The notes: generated from the letters alone by a model not told the origin. A stretch of DNA of 64,000 bases from Tribonema minus (GCA_017506865.1 JAFCMP010000013.1:1054001-1118000), one strand, 5' to 3'. Shown: positions 12,201 through 24,200, counted from the first letter of the stretch. A program made the numbers and translations.

Positions 12201-15200
12201 ACACCCCGCCCCCCACATCACCCCCAACAAAGCACCCGCAAGCGACTGTCCCCCACATACTAGCAGGGATACCAAACAAAGCTGCAAGACTCTCCCCCCA
12301 CAGACAGACCCGTCTTAGGGCCACCCAGCTCCACGCAGACTCCATCTCAAAGTTTTCATGCAGGCCAAGGTCACCATAATGGGCCCTGAACTGGAGATTG
12401 TGGCTATCTACGTGAACCCCGATATCATAAAGATAAGCAGAGGGAGTCACTGGGCGCCAGGCGCTGACGCTAGAAAGAAAGGCTATATAACTAAGCAAAG
12501 CATCGCCTCCTTGATGAGCGGGACGGTGGTTCACCGGGCCTCCCATATCACCCCCAACAAAGCATCCGCAAGCGACTGTCCCCCACACACTAGCAGGGAT
12601 ACCAAACAAAGCTGCAAGACTCTCCCCCCACAGACAGACCCTTCTAAGGGCCACCCAGCTCCACGCAGACTCCATCTCAAAGTTTTCATGCAGGCCAAGG
12701 TCACCATGATGGGCCCTGAACTGGAGATTGTGGCTATCTACGTGAACCCCGATATCATAGAGATAAGCAGAGGGAGTCACTGGGCGCCAGGCGCTGACGC
12801 TAGAGAGAAAGGCTATATAACTAAGTAAAGCATCGCCTCCTTGATGAGCGAGGTCACGGCTCACCGCAGGCTGCAAGCCTGACAAGATATTGCCATTTAC
12901 CGCTGCTAGTAACTTGTGGTTGGTGCCGTGGCGTGCAGCCGACTCCGCTTGCTCTCCAAGCACGCCAAGCCGCTCCCTGTCCCTCCTCCGCACGCCAGCC
13001 AGGGCTTCCGAGACACCACCACACGTTTGAAGTTCTCTCGAAGGGGCTACGCACGCTGGCATCACCTGGGGGCCGCTGGTGCTAGCTCCTGCAAGCCCTG
13101 CAGCCCAGCCCACCCACCAAACCAGCCGCATTCGCTGCCACGCCTTTCGGCGTTAACGAGCTTTTTTTTTTACTCTGTGTACTTCTGAGTGTACAATTGA
13201 AGTACGTGCACGCCCCCCCCTCACCTGCGCCTCGAGCGCCGCCGCGTCGGACGCCTCGCTCGGCAGCAGCGTCGTGTCGTCGTAGTGGTCGCACGGCAAC
13301 AGTACATCACGTGTACTTCCGAGTGTGCACTTGAAGTACATGTACGCACGTGCGCGCCCCCGCCGCCTCACCTGTCAGTGTCGATGCGCGCACACACACT
13401 AAAATACATACATTTCTCTTGCCTGAGCTTTGAGTGCTGCTGCATCAGAAGCCTCGCTCGGCAGCAGCGACGTGTCGTCGTAGTGGTCGCGTGGAGCATC
13501 GGCGCGCCCGGGCAGCCAGGGGCACCCCCGCAGCGGCGTCCCCCCCGCGCGCTTCACGGCGTACAGGCCCAGCAGCGAGATGATGTCGGCATTGGACATG
13601 GCGCGGCAGTCGTAGGCGCTGCCCTCTTTCGCGCGGATGAGGTCAGCGAGGGTGGTGGTGGCGGAGGCGTCGGAGGCGCGCTCGCGCTTCGCAAAGAGGA
13701 AGTCGTACCACAGCTGCATGCCTGCGCGCGCAGAGCCGGGGGTGGGGGAGGGGGGGGAGGAGAGGGGAGCAATATTTGTGTTGTGAATTAATGATGACGC
13801 GATGGTCGATGCTTCAAGTACGTCGTAAGGAAGGTCAACGAAGCACTGAGAGAATGTGTTCGTGAACAGATGCTCAGGGCCAGTCTTCAGCCATTGTTGA
13901 TGACGTGTCACCTGCACGCACCGGGGAGGGGGGGGTAGTCTCATTTCACGGTAGTGCAATTGTCGGTAGTCCAAAGTGGTTGATCAGGCGTATCGATGCA
14001 GCGTTGACGAAGTTGTATCACTTCAAATCCTATGAGCGGATGCCTGGAACGCCGATCTGTATGCGAGATTTGTCGGATTTGTCAACGCGTCAGCGGTGAG
14101 CCGTGACCGTGCCACCACGACACAGCAAACCAGTGGCGACTGCAGCAATGCTCACCGTTCTGCTCCCCGAAGACCTGCCAGCCGCTCAGCTTGCCGAGCT
14201 CGAACTCCTGCTTGATGGAGCCGTTGCAGCCGCCGCAACGCAGCGGCACGGTCATCGCCCCCGTCTTGAGACCGCTGCCGTCCAGCGGCACGTTGTATGT
14301 GGCCGCCGTCTTTACGGGCGAAGCGACATACGTGCCGCAGTCGTGGAACGATGCGCGTAGCGCGGGGCCGGTGACCTCGGGGCGCCAGTTGGCGCGGAAG
14401 ACGGAGAGCGCGCGGTTGAAGCACGCCTTGGCCTGCGGCGGGGGAGGAGCAGGGGGGCAAGGGGGGGGGTCAGTGAGTGTGCGTGTTTGGGGTGGGGTGG
14501 GGGGGTTGGGGGGGGGGGGACTGGCGGAAGACGGAGAGCGCGCGGCTGAAGCACGCCTTGGCCTGTGCGCGGGGGTTGCAGGGTAAGGGGCGGGGGGGGT
14601 CAGTGAGTGTGTAATTGAGGGGGGGGGGGGTTCTGGCGGAAGACGGAGAGCGCGCGGTTGAAGCACGGCTTGGCCTGCGAGGGGGCAGCAGGGGTGGGTG
14701 GGGTCAGTGAGTACACATTGGGGGGGGGCAATACTGATGGAAGATGGAGAGCGTGCGGTGGAAGCACGTCTTGGCCTGTGCGGGGGTTAGCAGAGGGGCG
14801 GGGGGGGGGGGGGGGCAGTGTGCACGTGTTTTGGGGGGGAGGGGAAGGGGGGGTGCTGGCGGAAGACGGAGAGCACCCGGTGGAAGCACGCCTTGCCCTG
14901 TGCAGGGGTAGCAGGGGGGGACGGGGGGGCGTGCAAGGCCGCGCTGTTGAAGCTGATGCAGGGTGCTAGCGCAGCGCTGGAGGTTGAAGTATCAGGTGCA
15001 AGAAGTACACAGTCCATCCGCTTAAGTGCCCACAGGCTGTCAGCGGCAGCAGCGCGCGCACGCCATCGTCGCCTCATCGCGTGTGGCACGTGCGCGGCTT
15101 GACCCTGCGAGCACTGCTGCAGCGACGACACGCATACAACGACAGCATGCACACGACACCTGACAGCACACAGCTCAGCTCACGTTGTGGTTGGGTCCTA

Positions 15201-15431
15201 CATGTCGGGCGAACATGAACAGCCGTGTTTGCTTTGGGTCCCTTGGTCGTCCATCTCTGGCATGGTGGTGAGGTATACGGTCTCAGCACCATCCTCTATT
15301 GACGGCGCTACTGCACATGACAAGAATTGCACTCACATTCGCAATGCTGCCGTACATGCCCGTGGGGTCGAAGCCGCCCTTCGGGCAGGTGACGCTCCTT
15401 GCCGCCTGTGCGCCGCCGTCAGGCAGCAGCA

Positions 15432-15463
<32 letters not shown>

Positions 15464-17271
15464 GCCTGCTGCTGCAGCTGCTGCTGTTGCAGCTGCTGCT
15501 GCTGCTGCAGCTGCGCCTGTTGCTGCAGCTGCTGCTGCAGCTGCTGCTGCTGCTGCTGCTGCTGCGCCGCCGCGGCGTCGAACGCCTGCTGCTGAGCAAT
15601 GTTGAAGTTAGGGAACGCGCCCCCGTCGAGCGCTGCTGCCGTCCCCTGCTGCGCCGTGCCCGGGAACTGAATCGCTGCGGTCCCAAAGTCCAAGTCCGCC
15701 GGCGGGAAGACCCCCGTGGGCTGCAGTTGCTGCAGCGGGTCCGGGGGGGGTATGCCGTCGCCGGGCGCGAACAGTACCTACCGTATGCACAGAAGGGGCA
15801 GGCAATGCCGACATAAATGAGTGCTTTGTGAAGCAATGTGCGGTTCATGAGAGTGTCTTGGATGTGTCAAAGCGCATCGTGGCAGCGGGCAGCCCCATCA
15901 ACCGTGCGTCTTAAGACTTAAATTCAATGCGGCTCTACAGAGATGCCTGTGATGCAGCAACCTACTTGCCAGTGCTGCGAGCTTAGCCTTGTCGGACTCT
16001 TACCGACAGAGAGGCGCAGGTCTCAAGTCAGAGTTGTGTGTATATGTCAGAGTCATGTGACCAAGCAGCCGCAGCCGCCGAGGCCAGGCGTGCGCACAGG
16101 TGGTCTGTGGGTGTGTGTGGGGGGGTGTGTGGGTGTGTGTGGGGGGGTGTGTGGCAATGCCGCCGCTGCCTACGGGCGGCACCGGAGCTGTAGCTGCGAC
16201 TTCAACTTCAACATAGGTTGGGTTTTGCCATTGTCTCCGCGCCGCATGCGCCGCTGCCGCCGTGCGCGACGACGGGCCTGTAGACGCACGAACTTCAACT
16301 TGAAAAACTTCGAAAAGAAGCGACGCGCGCGCCAGCCGCTGCGGACCAGCCCCATGCTTGGGTTAGGATTAGGTTAGGGTTAGGGTTAGGACACCGAGCC
16401 TGACTCCTGACCTCCGCCCCATTGTTAGCCTCGCCAGAGTCATCAGGGCTGCGTTGACACGGAGTTGGGGGGTTAGGGTTGGGGCTAGGGTTAGCCGCTT
16501 CATGGAAGTGCTCCGCCTCAGAGCGAGGCAGGCATTGGACAACGCGAAGCTGATGTGGCTGCGTCAGGAGCAGCGGCCCCTGGCATATTCCAAAATTCGT
16601 GGCCATCGACATCACAATCACTTGCAGAGTCAGTACATGACACTGACGCAAAAGGTGAGTCTTTCAGACTGAGGATGAAAAAGGGGCCAGTATGGCTGCG
16701 TCACCAGCTGGTCACGTGCCTGATGGTGCGTGGGGGTCACAAAAACGTTGCTCAATGGTCGGCTATTGCGAGGAGAGGCACCGCAGGAGTGTCTGTGCAG
16801 CTGTTCCATGCTTCTATATTCAGGTACACGGGGGGGTGGCGATGCTGGGGTGGCGCATGGCGCAGCTGAACCTGCTGCATCGTGCCTGGCTGCACCCGTG
16901 TGCGAAACAGCTAGCCTCTCGGAGAGGCGCCCAAGGGGGGGGGGGCAGGTGGGGGGCAGGGGAGGGCGGGGGGGGGGGGGCGCTGCAAAGGCAGGTCTCC
17001 GGGCCGGCAGCGAAAATGCGGTGCCCCCAGGTTTCTACACAGGTCTCCATGGGCCACGCTGCTTGATGCTCCAAGTTGAGCTTGCAAGCAGGAGTATTGC
17101 AGAATTGTCAGTGCAATGATGCCTGTCCGATACCTGGTTCGGGTTAGCCACCAGGGGGTCCAGCGCCTGGAGGCCTCGGGGGTCCACGCCCCCCTGGAAG
17201 CCGCGCAGCCCCTGCTTGCCCCCCTGCTGCGGCACGGCCTGCACCGCGACTCCGCCGTCGTCCTGGGTGAC
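9264..17271 (-). CDS. Heme peroxidase (plant/fungal superfamily, class II-like), seven exons, 5' exon(s) not found
   Basis: The product would oxidise substrates with H2O2. Exons in gene order: 17271-17134, 15777-15337, 14432-14156, 13721-13423, 11537-11346, 10438-10272 and 9573-9264. Their sum of 1,824 nt is in frame (607 residues plus stop). Motifs in order: distal site LRASFHDCGTY (Arg-x3-His), GGCNGSIKQEFEL (Ca-site-like), ADIISLLGLYAVKRAGG, CPWLPGRAD, proximal heme ligand LIATLSGAHTVG, FDGIYYDE, SPMARFYKEYADNF, then FQAAFCDSFQAMSTIG. The order and spacing fit the superfamily. Unusual are a Gln-rich N-terminal region (exon 15777-15337) and an Ala-rich C-terminus. The 13423 donor reads CAG/GCAAGA, a GC-type donor. 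I found no start codon or signal peptide exon upstream, so the 5' end is incomplete. Extra copies of its exon edges fill the introns. Confidence 0.85.
9690..10060 (-). repeat. Copies of the start of the last peroxidase exon
   Basis: The acceptor plus exon start (CGCAG/GGCCGGGTCCGACGCC at 9573) recurs near 10047 (CGCAG/GGCCGGCTCCGACGCC) and, more diverged, near 9955 and 9710 (GCAGGCCGCTGCGTCCG type). None leads into the reading frame of the exon. Confidence 0.7.
10186..10220 (-). repeat. Copy of the end of peroxidase exon 6
   Basis: On the minus strand GGCGTACACGGACAACTTCA followed by G/GTGCCAG repeats the real junction TACGCCGACAACTTCAG/GTGC at 10272, about 60 bp downstream in gene sense. 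Confidence 0.65.
10600..10650 (-). repeat. Copy of the start of peroxidase exon 6, with a stop codon
   Basis: On the minus strand GGTGTTCTACAAGTACTGAG repeats GGTGTTCTACAAGTACTGGG of exon 10438-10272. The change creates an in-frame TGA, so this copy cannot replace the real exon. Confidence 0.75.
11608..11690 (-). repeat. Truncated upstream copy of the proximal-heme exon start
   Basis: It encodes FAKYAFYDIAMAAFNQSPYK then LIATLSGA and breaks off just before the heme-ligand His. The complete exon is 11537-11346. The copy lies 150 bp upstream in gene sense. Confidence 0.85.
11740..13290 (-). repeat. Extra copies of the end of peroxidase exon 4 with donor
   Basis: The exon end DHYDDTSLLPSEASD ... 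AAALKAQ (exon 13721-13423) recurs at about 13224-13290 and 11906-11985, both with GT donors (CAG/GTGAGG), and as a partial copy at about 11745-11775. The copy attached to the open exon has the GC donor, the reverse of the HECT exon b case. Confidence 0.8.
12220..12870. repeat. 330-bp direct tandem repeat, open on both strands
   Basis: Two nearly identical copies (about 12211-12540 and 12541-12840) plus a short start of a third lie in the peroxidase intron 11538-13422. The period of 330 bp is a multiple of three, so frames pass through both copies: plus-strand 12358-12828 (contains GPELEIVAIYVNPDI) and minus-strand 12166-13131. The plus frame faintly recalls an endonuclease domain of a LINE element, but this is only an impression. 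I do not call a gene. Confidence 0.75.
14393..14905 (-). repeat. Five copies of the start of peroxidase exon 3 with its acceptor
   Basis: The segment read on the minus strand as CAG/GCCAAGGCGTGCTTCAA followed by CGCGCGCTCTCCGTCTTCCGC is real at 14432. Near copies sit at about 14524-14567, 14635-14678, 14737-14780 and 14858-14903, separated by G-rich spacers with CAGTGAGTGTG. Only the lowest-coordinate copy leads into the distal-His exon. Confidence 0.85.
15424..15590 (-). repeat. CAG/CTG-rich polyglutamine tract in the peroxidase gene
   Basis: CTG-rich plus-strand sequence is read on the minus strand as runs of Gln broken by Leu and Ala. It lies within exon 15777-15337, between FNIAQQQAFDAAAA and LLLPDGGAQAARSV. 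The reading frame is kept through the whole exon. Confidence 0.85.
16440..16662 (+). other. Possible plus-strand exon within the peroxidase intron
   Basis: An open frame encoding FMEVLRLRARQALDNAKLMW and SQYMTLTQK ends at a good donor (AAAAG/GTGAGT at about 16653). It is helical in character and of no recognised family. It may belong to a small nested antisense gene or be chance. Confidence 0.2.
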
Positions 17272-20200
17272 CTGAGGCGCAGCGGCGCGAGTGAGGGGCT
17301 GACATGAGCCGGTTATTGCGTGGATGACGATGCGCGCGCGATGCGCAACTTCAACTGCGCCACCCAGCGTTTACTTGTGCTTTCGAGTACATGCAGGTAT
17401 GTGTTGCAGTGCACCGCGACTCTGCCATCGTCCTGGGTGACCTGAGACGCAGCGCGAGTGAATTTCACTCTGAAGGTTCACTGCACAGCGCTGGACTTTG
17501 ATGCTGTCAGCTGATGACAACGTGAGGGTCGCTGCCATGAGCCGGGTGTCGCATGGGCGAGGCGGGCGCGCGTGCGGCGCAACTTCAACTGCGTCCGCGC
17601 GTACTCGTGCTTGCAACGAAAAGATGGTAGGTGTGCGGCGCAGTGCTCAGCTGTTAAAGTCCAACTCGAGGAAAAGATGGCAGGTTTGTGTTGCAGTGCT
17701 CAGGTGTTGAAGTCCAATCCTGAGCATTGGAACGTGTCTTGGAGTACTCAAGGGCTCCACAAAAACGACGTTTAGCGGGTCTGACGGGCACCAGAAACAT
17801 TACACTTCGCACAGCTTTTTCAGCAATGCCGCAGGTGCCTTCTGCTCTTGAGAGGTTTAGCCTGAAAAACCAAACGTGCGGCCTTACATATGTCGAGAAT
17901 CAGCCCCAGCCACAAGGAACTCCTTGCTGGGGGGACGAGGACGTCCGAACACGGCCTGGGTGCGAGAGATGCGGGGGGGGCTTCGAGTGGCGCCGCAGTG
18001 TCTGCAGCAGCCGCAGCACTGCTCAGCACGTTGTCAGCGCGCGGCGTGGAAAGTGCAACTGCGTCTCAAGCGCGCTACAGCATCCGTGGCCGATACTGCA
18101 CACAAATCGAACGATGATCAGCATTACATCAGTGCTCAGCACAGATCGGCAGTTCGCAGCGCGGGGCGCGCGCCTTGGGCAACGCACTCCCAGTACGCGT
18201 CGGCGGTGTACCATTTGCACGGATTAGTCTAGAGTCTCCGAGGCTGCATGTAGTGCCTGTTCTTGCTTCCCTCAAAAAAACATTTTGGAATGCTGTGGTA
18301 GAACCCTGTGTCCTGCTGGTTCTCGTCGTTTCGGTTGCAATCAATGGTGACCACGAAAGCTCCAGTTGATCACAAGGGCTTGAGGTTTCCAGTGAACGGT
18401 AGAGCTGGGCAGGCGCCTTCAAACTTTTACAAGCTGATGCCGATGTTTGTCTGCTGACGCCGATGTCGACACAACACTTGCAACAAGATACCAGAAATTG
18501 CTGCGCATGTGCGAGACTTGCAAGCAGCTATGTTCCGTCGTAAGGGCTGCTGATCTCGTTTTTCATCTATTTGGCATGCGATCTACCAATACGACATGGG
18601 TCCAGTCACTCATCTTGTCGGCGGACCAGGAGTCACCCACCTGCAGTTTGAGCATAACGTCGATCGTGTCCATTTGCGCCTCGACCAGGCACCTGCTCAT
18701 CAAGCCCAGGTGAAGCATGACCGCCGCGAGAGCCACGCCTTTGCAACTGGAAAGGGGTCGCATGATTCCACAGCACTACCACCAAACTGTCTCTGGGTGG
18801 GTTCGAAGTTCAACAACCGTTTTACAACCGTTTCCGAAAACCGTTCCAACGTTGCCCCCAACGGCCACAATGAAGAAGAGCCACACGAAGATGGGACCAC
18901 AACACAACGCCAAGCAGCTTCGAATCGCCTAGGAGGTCTACGGCCACATGAAGCAGAGCCACGAAGACGGCAAGATCATCATCGCCGAGAAGGGCATCAA
19001 CACAAATATTGCACCTTCTGCTTGAACTTGTGGACCAGTTGAGCGCAGGCTTCACACTCATTTCGAAAAGCTACAGTCGGGACGATGCCTGCCGGCGAGC
19101 ACACTCGGTATGTAGATCGAAAGTACCCACGCCATCAACACGAAATGCAACTGGAACTCTTCAATGCAGTGAAAGTTCGCAGCGCAGCACGCTAGCAGAT
19201 ACTCTAGATAACCTTCAACGGCGATGAAATGCTTTCAGTCAACCAGAGACAGCAGGCTTAATCTCCACACTGTGAGTTGGCCTTGCTGAGCTGCTGTACG
19301 CCTCTACTTGGTAGCTCTCCACTGCTGCCTTCTGTCCATCAGCTCTGCGCTTGCGGCTGCCGTTGTTGCCAGCCAACAGCACGATGGCGTCATTTAGGCT
19401 AGCAGCAGCTCCACGCGCAGTTGCCGTTCCTGTGTAATCTTTTCTGTCAGCTGCTGATAGCTGATGTTAGAGGCGAGCCAGCGTGGGTCATCGTGATTGT
19501 GGGCGTTGCTGCCATCAATGTCGCCGTGCTAAAAGAGGTATGAAGCCTACTGTCTCTGGTTGACGAAGTAGTGTTTCCTCGCTGCAGAAAAACGTGGATA
19601 TCTGCTAGCGTGATGCGCTGCGGAGTCCTCATTGCCTTCCAGTAGATTTCGTGTTGGTCGTGGTGCAGTGCGTGGTTGCCGTGACAATTCCTGGCTCTAT
19701 TTACCAGTGCGCTCGCCAATAGGTATCGTCCCAACTGCAGCTTCATGAGTGTGATGCCTGTGCTAAACAGAAACGGCTCCACATAATCTTGCATGAAGCG
19801 GTACATTGCGCTGTTTATCCCCTTCTTCGTGATGATGATTTTGTCGTCTTCGTGGCTCTGCTTCATATGGCCGTAAACCTCCTTAACGATTCAAAGCCGC
19901 TTAGCGTATGACGTTACCAAACCTGCATAGTGGTCCTGGTCAGTGGGGGGGAGGGGGGGGGTAGGCCACACATGCACATGCTGAGGTTCTGCTCACAGTG
20001 ACATGAGCGACGAAGCAAGCGCACACTGCAGCGCCATCCTCGTGATGCTTTTTGATGTATGTACTGCTGATTTGACGAAGACGGGCTATGATATGCAGTG
20101 ATTTGCGTTGGCATACTGTTAGTGGTTAGAGATTTTCATCATCACAAGTAGGGTCGCAGGCCAAGTCACGCATATGTTTGCATTGCTGGCAACCACAAAG

Positions 20201-21266
20201 TGCGTGCAGCACAGGGGCAGGTCATGCAGCAGGCGATGTACAAAAACGCAGTTGCGAAGGACCACAGTTTGCACATGTATTGACACCTCTATGAAACCTA
20301 CTCGGAATGGCATTGCGGAGTGTACTCCAAGTATCATCGGGGTCTGGAATCGGACAACACATCGAGTAAGGATTGGACACCGGCTGTAGACGGTCCTTAC
20401 TCCACCCTCACACAGCACGTAACATGCGCTAATGCAGCGAGCACTGAGTAAATGACGCCAGAGCAGAACGGCCCTGGACAGCACAAGAAAAAAGCACTCT
20501 ACTCCAAGTACAATGTGGAGAGGCGCTACGGGCGGACAGGAGTCTTTGGCTCTGACGGCACATGTGCAATGGCGGCAGCGGTCTGCAGCACAATGCGCGC
20601 GCAGATGAAGTGGATGGGTGGTCCGAAGCAGGGACACTACAACTGCATGGCCGACGCCGGGGGGGGGGATGCCTCCACTGCAAGCTGCCCCCATGTTCGC
20701 TGGCTACAGCGTGTAATGCGCTGTCGCTTTGCGCCAATGGGCACTGCACGGTGTGTGCGGCATGCGAGCCTCGTGAACATTGGCACGCGTTGCAGCAAGG
20801 CTTGGCGGCAACAACTAGCAGCGGAGCAGCCGTCACGGCGGACGGCGGCGGCGGCAACGACCGCAGCTGCTGCGCTGTCTGCTGGGTCGCAATGACAGCG
20901 GCGCCAGCAGCAGCAGCAACGCGAGAAGAGCGTGCCCCAGCTCTCCAAAGAACTATGGCGGCTGCGGCAGCAGCAGCGCCGGCAACAGCGCTCCCCAGCC
21001 CCCTCTGCCCCCCCCCATTCCCCCCCCCCCCCCCCCCGCGCTCTGTGGAGGCCACCAGCACTCCCAAACACCCCCTTGTAACTGACTTGCACTTGAAACA
21101 CTCTAATACTTTCAAGATGTCGCTGGCGAGCCCCGCGCGCTCCGCTATGACTGACTCGCGCTCAGCGCGGCACCGGCCGTGGACGCGGACAGAGCCGCCG
21201 CCGAGCTGCTGCCGCTGCCGCCGCTGCTGCCGCTGCCACCGCCGCCGCTGCCGCTCTTCGCCAAGA
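17272..21266. other. Intergenic or 5' region with decayed repeats
   Basis: This lies between the first recognised peroxidase exon and the PH-gene stop. It should hold the missing peroxidase 5' exon(s), which I could not identify. A copy of the peroxidase exon start lies at about 17411-17452, and an inverted duplication lies at 18.9-19.9 kb. Low-complexity GC-rich text fills 20.8-21.26 kb. Confidence 0.4.
18932..19881. repeat. Inverted duplication of an unidentified gene fragment
   Basis: Plus-strand 18932-19215 and minus-strand 19881-19580 carry the same fragment: EVYGHMKQSHEDGKIIIAEK on the plus arm and EVYGHMKQSHEDDKIIITKK on the minus arm. Both then have KLQxGRxLxAS and a shared CGCTAGCAGATA end. 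The plus arm has in-frame stops; the minus arm stays open for 139 residues (19866-19447). A short third copy (GGCCACAATGAAGAAGAGCC) lies at 18861-18895. The family is unknown and the fragment could come from a mobile element. Confidence 0.7.
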
Positions 21267-24200
21267 TCACGGCGCGGCGCCGGCCATGGAGGCGGACAGC
21301 GCCGCCGCGCCGCCGCCGCCGCCGCCGCTGCCGCTCTTGGCGACGATCATGTTGAAGATGGCGGCGAGGATCTGCGCGTCGCGCTCCTTGCGCGTCTCGA
21401 GACGCGTGGACGCGGCGCCGCCGGACATGCGGCTGCGCGCCGTCGCCAGCGTGATGACACTGCCTTCGCGCGTGATCTGCAGGGGGGGGGGGCGGGGGGG
21501 GGCGTGTGAAGGTGTACGTGGGTGGGGGGGGGTGAGGGGGGTGGATGGTGAGCAGGAGGGGGGGGGGAGTTGGGGAGGGGGGGGGGGGAGGGGGGAGGCG
21601 GGGCAGTTCAGGTGGTGGCGTAATTGATGATGATGCATGGCTGCACGATGGGTGATGCCCTGGACACGTGACTCGTGGGTACTGCCAGCCTGAGGAGCGC
21701 TGCCTTCGTCTCCCGTAACCTACCCATCAAGCACCTGCCAACTATCAGTCGAACGCACACGTGCTGTCGTCCAGAAGCAGCATATGAGCATACCATGTCA
21801 TACCTACTCTATTGATCACGAACCCTTCAGGCACCCGCCGACCAATTACATACTTCTAAATGCTCACCTTCTTCACATGAGCAGCAGATGAGCGTACAAG
21901 CCTACCAAACAATGAACTTAACTAACACCTACTGCGTACCTTCTTAACGGAGCGCATTGGCAGCCGGTCCTCGCCCTTCCGGAACGCGTGCTTGCTGGTC
22001 CACACCAGAGTGTTTGCCTGCGCACGAGTGCACAACGGAAGGGGAAGTGCTGAGGCGTGAGGACAGCTTTCATAGTAATACTTCAAGTTCGCTGCAATTT
22101 TGAGGTTGTCAGATGCGGAACAACTCTGCGAGACTTGCGCTGTCGTCATGTCAGGGGGATCGTTAACATGGCGCTCTTGAAACAGTCAAGGTGCTGCAAA
22201 GTGTTTTGCAATCGTGTATAGCCACAATATGGCACAGGTCAGAGTAAGCTGCATGAGCAGCGCGTCATGACAGTATGCCATGGACTTCATTCAGAGTCCT
22301 CAGCGCACACCACGTGCGGGCGGGAGCCGCAGCGCAGCGAGGTGGTCATCGCAGCTGAGCAGTGCTGCGTGCGCCTGCAGCTCGTGGCGGCATCAACAAT
22401 GGTAAACCGACCTGGCATACTACTACTGTGCTCGGCGTCGCCACAGCGTACGCGCGGCTGCCTCCAGCGCCCATTGCGGCGCTTAGCGCGTGCGGTGAGA
22501 ACGCATGTCGGCAAGGCAGGCGCTCAAGCGCACCGGCATGTCATCATTTGCGCTCCACACGCGCCGCGTTCCAGCCCGCACAGCCTCGGTTTTAATAACT
22601 CTGCGCTGCTGTAACACATGGTTTTGGCCGTGAGCTCTCCTCAGCCCCAAGTTGGGCAACAGCGCAGATCCTGAAATTGAATTCCTGGCGAGCATGCTGT
22701 GCCGTCCGACACCGGCGTCCCATGCGGGCATGTGTGTACACCACAGTCACCATGCAAGTCAGAGGCTGCGCCCGCAGGGCAGTTTTGGCGACGCCTGCAC
22801 ACGCCAGTGCCAACGCCGCCGCCATGTCAGACGCCCCTTCTGTCCCCTCGTCCCTTCTTGCCTCCCCTCAAATCCTACCCCCCATCACCTGAGCGTCTGC
22901 AAGGAAGCTCGAATTCTTGAATAATAATCTGCAACGGCCGCGCGCTCATCATACCGCAGCAGGATTCCCCCCCGCCCCCCTGCCGCTGCGCCGTACCGTG
23001 CCGCCTGCCATCCACTGAGCGAGTCGCGTGCATGCGCGTGTGTCCACCGCGGTCTGGGTACTTGAAGTTGAAGTCTGCAACTGCGGCACGTCGCACTCGC
23101 CTGCCTGCTGGTCCTACGCCCAACCTCGTCATGCTGCAGAGGCATGCGCACTTCATGTTGGAATTGCCCGAGTCCTTGAATAGGTGTCACAAAATGCAGC
23201 ACCACTCACCTGCCCGTCGTACCTCCGCAGGATGCCGTGCCGCCTGCTGCTGCGCCCGCAGCGAATCACCTGCGGACCGCTGAGACTCCAAGCTCGTCGC
23301 AAATCTTGCACACTGAGTACCTTCTGCAATCGCAACTTCAAACACGTGATATCCCCAAGTGCGACAGCAGTGCTCACCTGCCCGTCGTACCGCAGCAGGA
23401 TGCCGCGCCCCCTGCCGCTGCGCCCGTAGCGGATCATCTGCAGGCCGCCGCCGTCCACCAGCGTCGCGTGCAGGTACGCCTCCAGCATCGCGTCCGGCCA
23501 CGTCGACGGGTCGTCCGCCTGAGCGCTGCTGCCGCCGCTGCCGCTGCCGCCCTGCCCCAGCTGCGCCGCCGTTGGCGACGGCAGCGAGGTCATCCCCAGC
23601 GACGGGGACATGCTGCCGCTGAGTGAGCCTACAATCAGTGCGTGCGCGCATGCATGTGTCGGTGTTGGGATTTGGCGTGATGGGTGTAATTGGTGCTAGG
23701 ATGGTGGGGGTGGTACATCATGCAGTGCGACTCGCAATGCTGCCTGCACTGCGCTGCAATCGGCGGCGCTGGCAGCGTGCCCATCCAATGTGGGAGCGTG
23801 GACAGCGTGCAAGAGTGCAAGAGCGTGTTGAATGCAACATCAATGGAGTTTAGGACGGCGTGATGGGAATGAAGACACTCTTTAAGGCCTGTCCACGCTG
23901 CGTCGCGGTTGGCAGCGGCAGAGCAAAGCGCGCACATCGCCAGCGACAATGCACCACAGCTGTGCGCACCTACAGAGATTACTAGGGCGTATCAGCCGTG
24001 AGGACAACACAAAGTTCTAGTACAGATGCAACAAAGTGATGTTCATGCAAGAATAAATGGTTGATTCAATGAAGTGGTATCAGTGTACCAGTGGCGAATG
24101 GCCAGAGCGCTGGTGCTGCCCGATTGGTGCTGCAGAGGGTAACGGCAACTGGCTCAAGTCCATTCTGGTTCGGATCAGAGTAGAATTCGGATGGTCCCTT

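Noticed and set aside
12166-13131. 321-codon minus-strand open frame as a gene
   Set aside because: Most of its length is the 330-bp tandem repeat, which stays open because the period is a multiple of three. No motif was seen, and the plus strand is open too.
20429-21115. Long open frames on both strands at 20.4-21.5 kb
   Set aside because: GC-rich low-complexity triplet repeats keep all frames open. Only the PH-gene last exon (21476-21267) has support.
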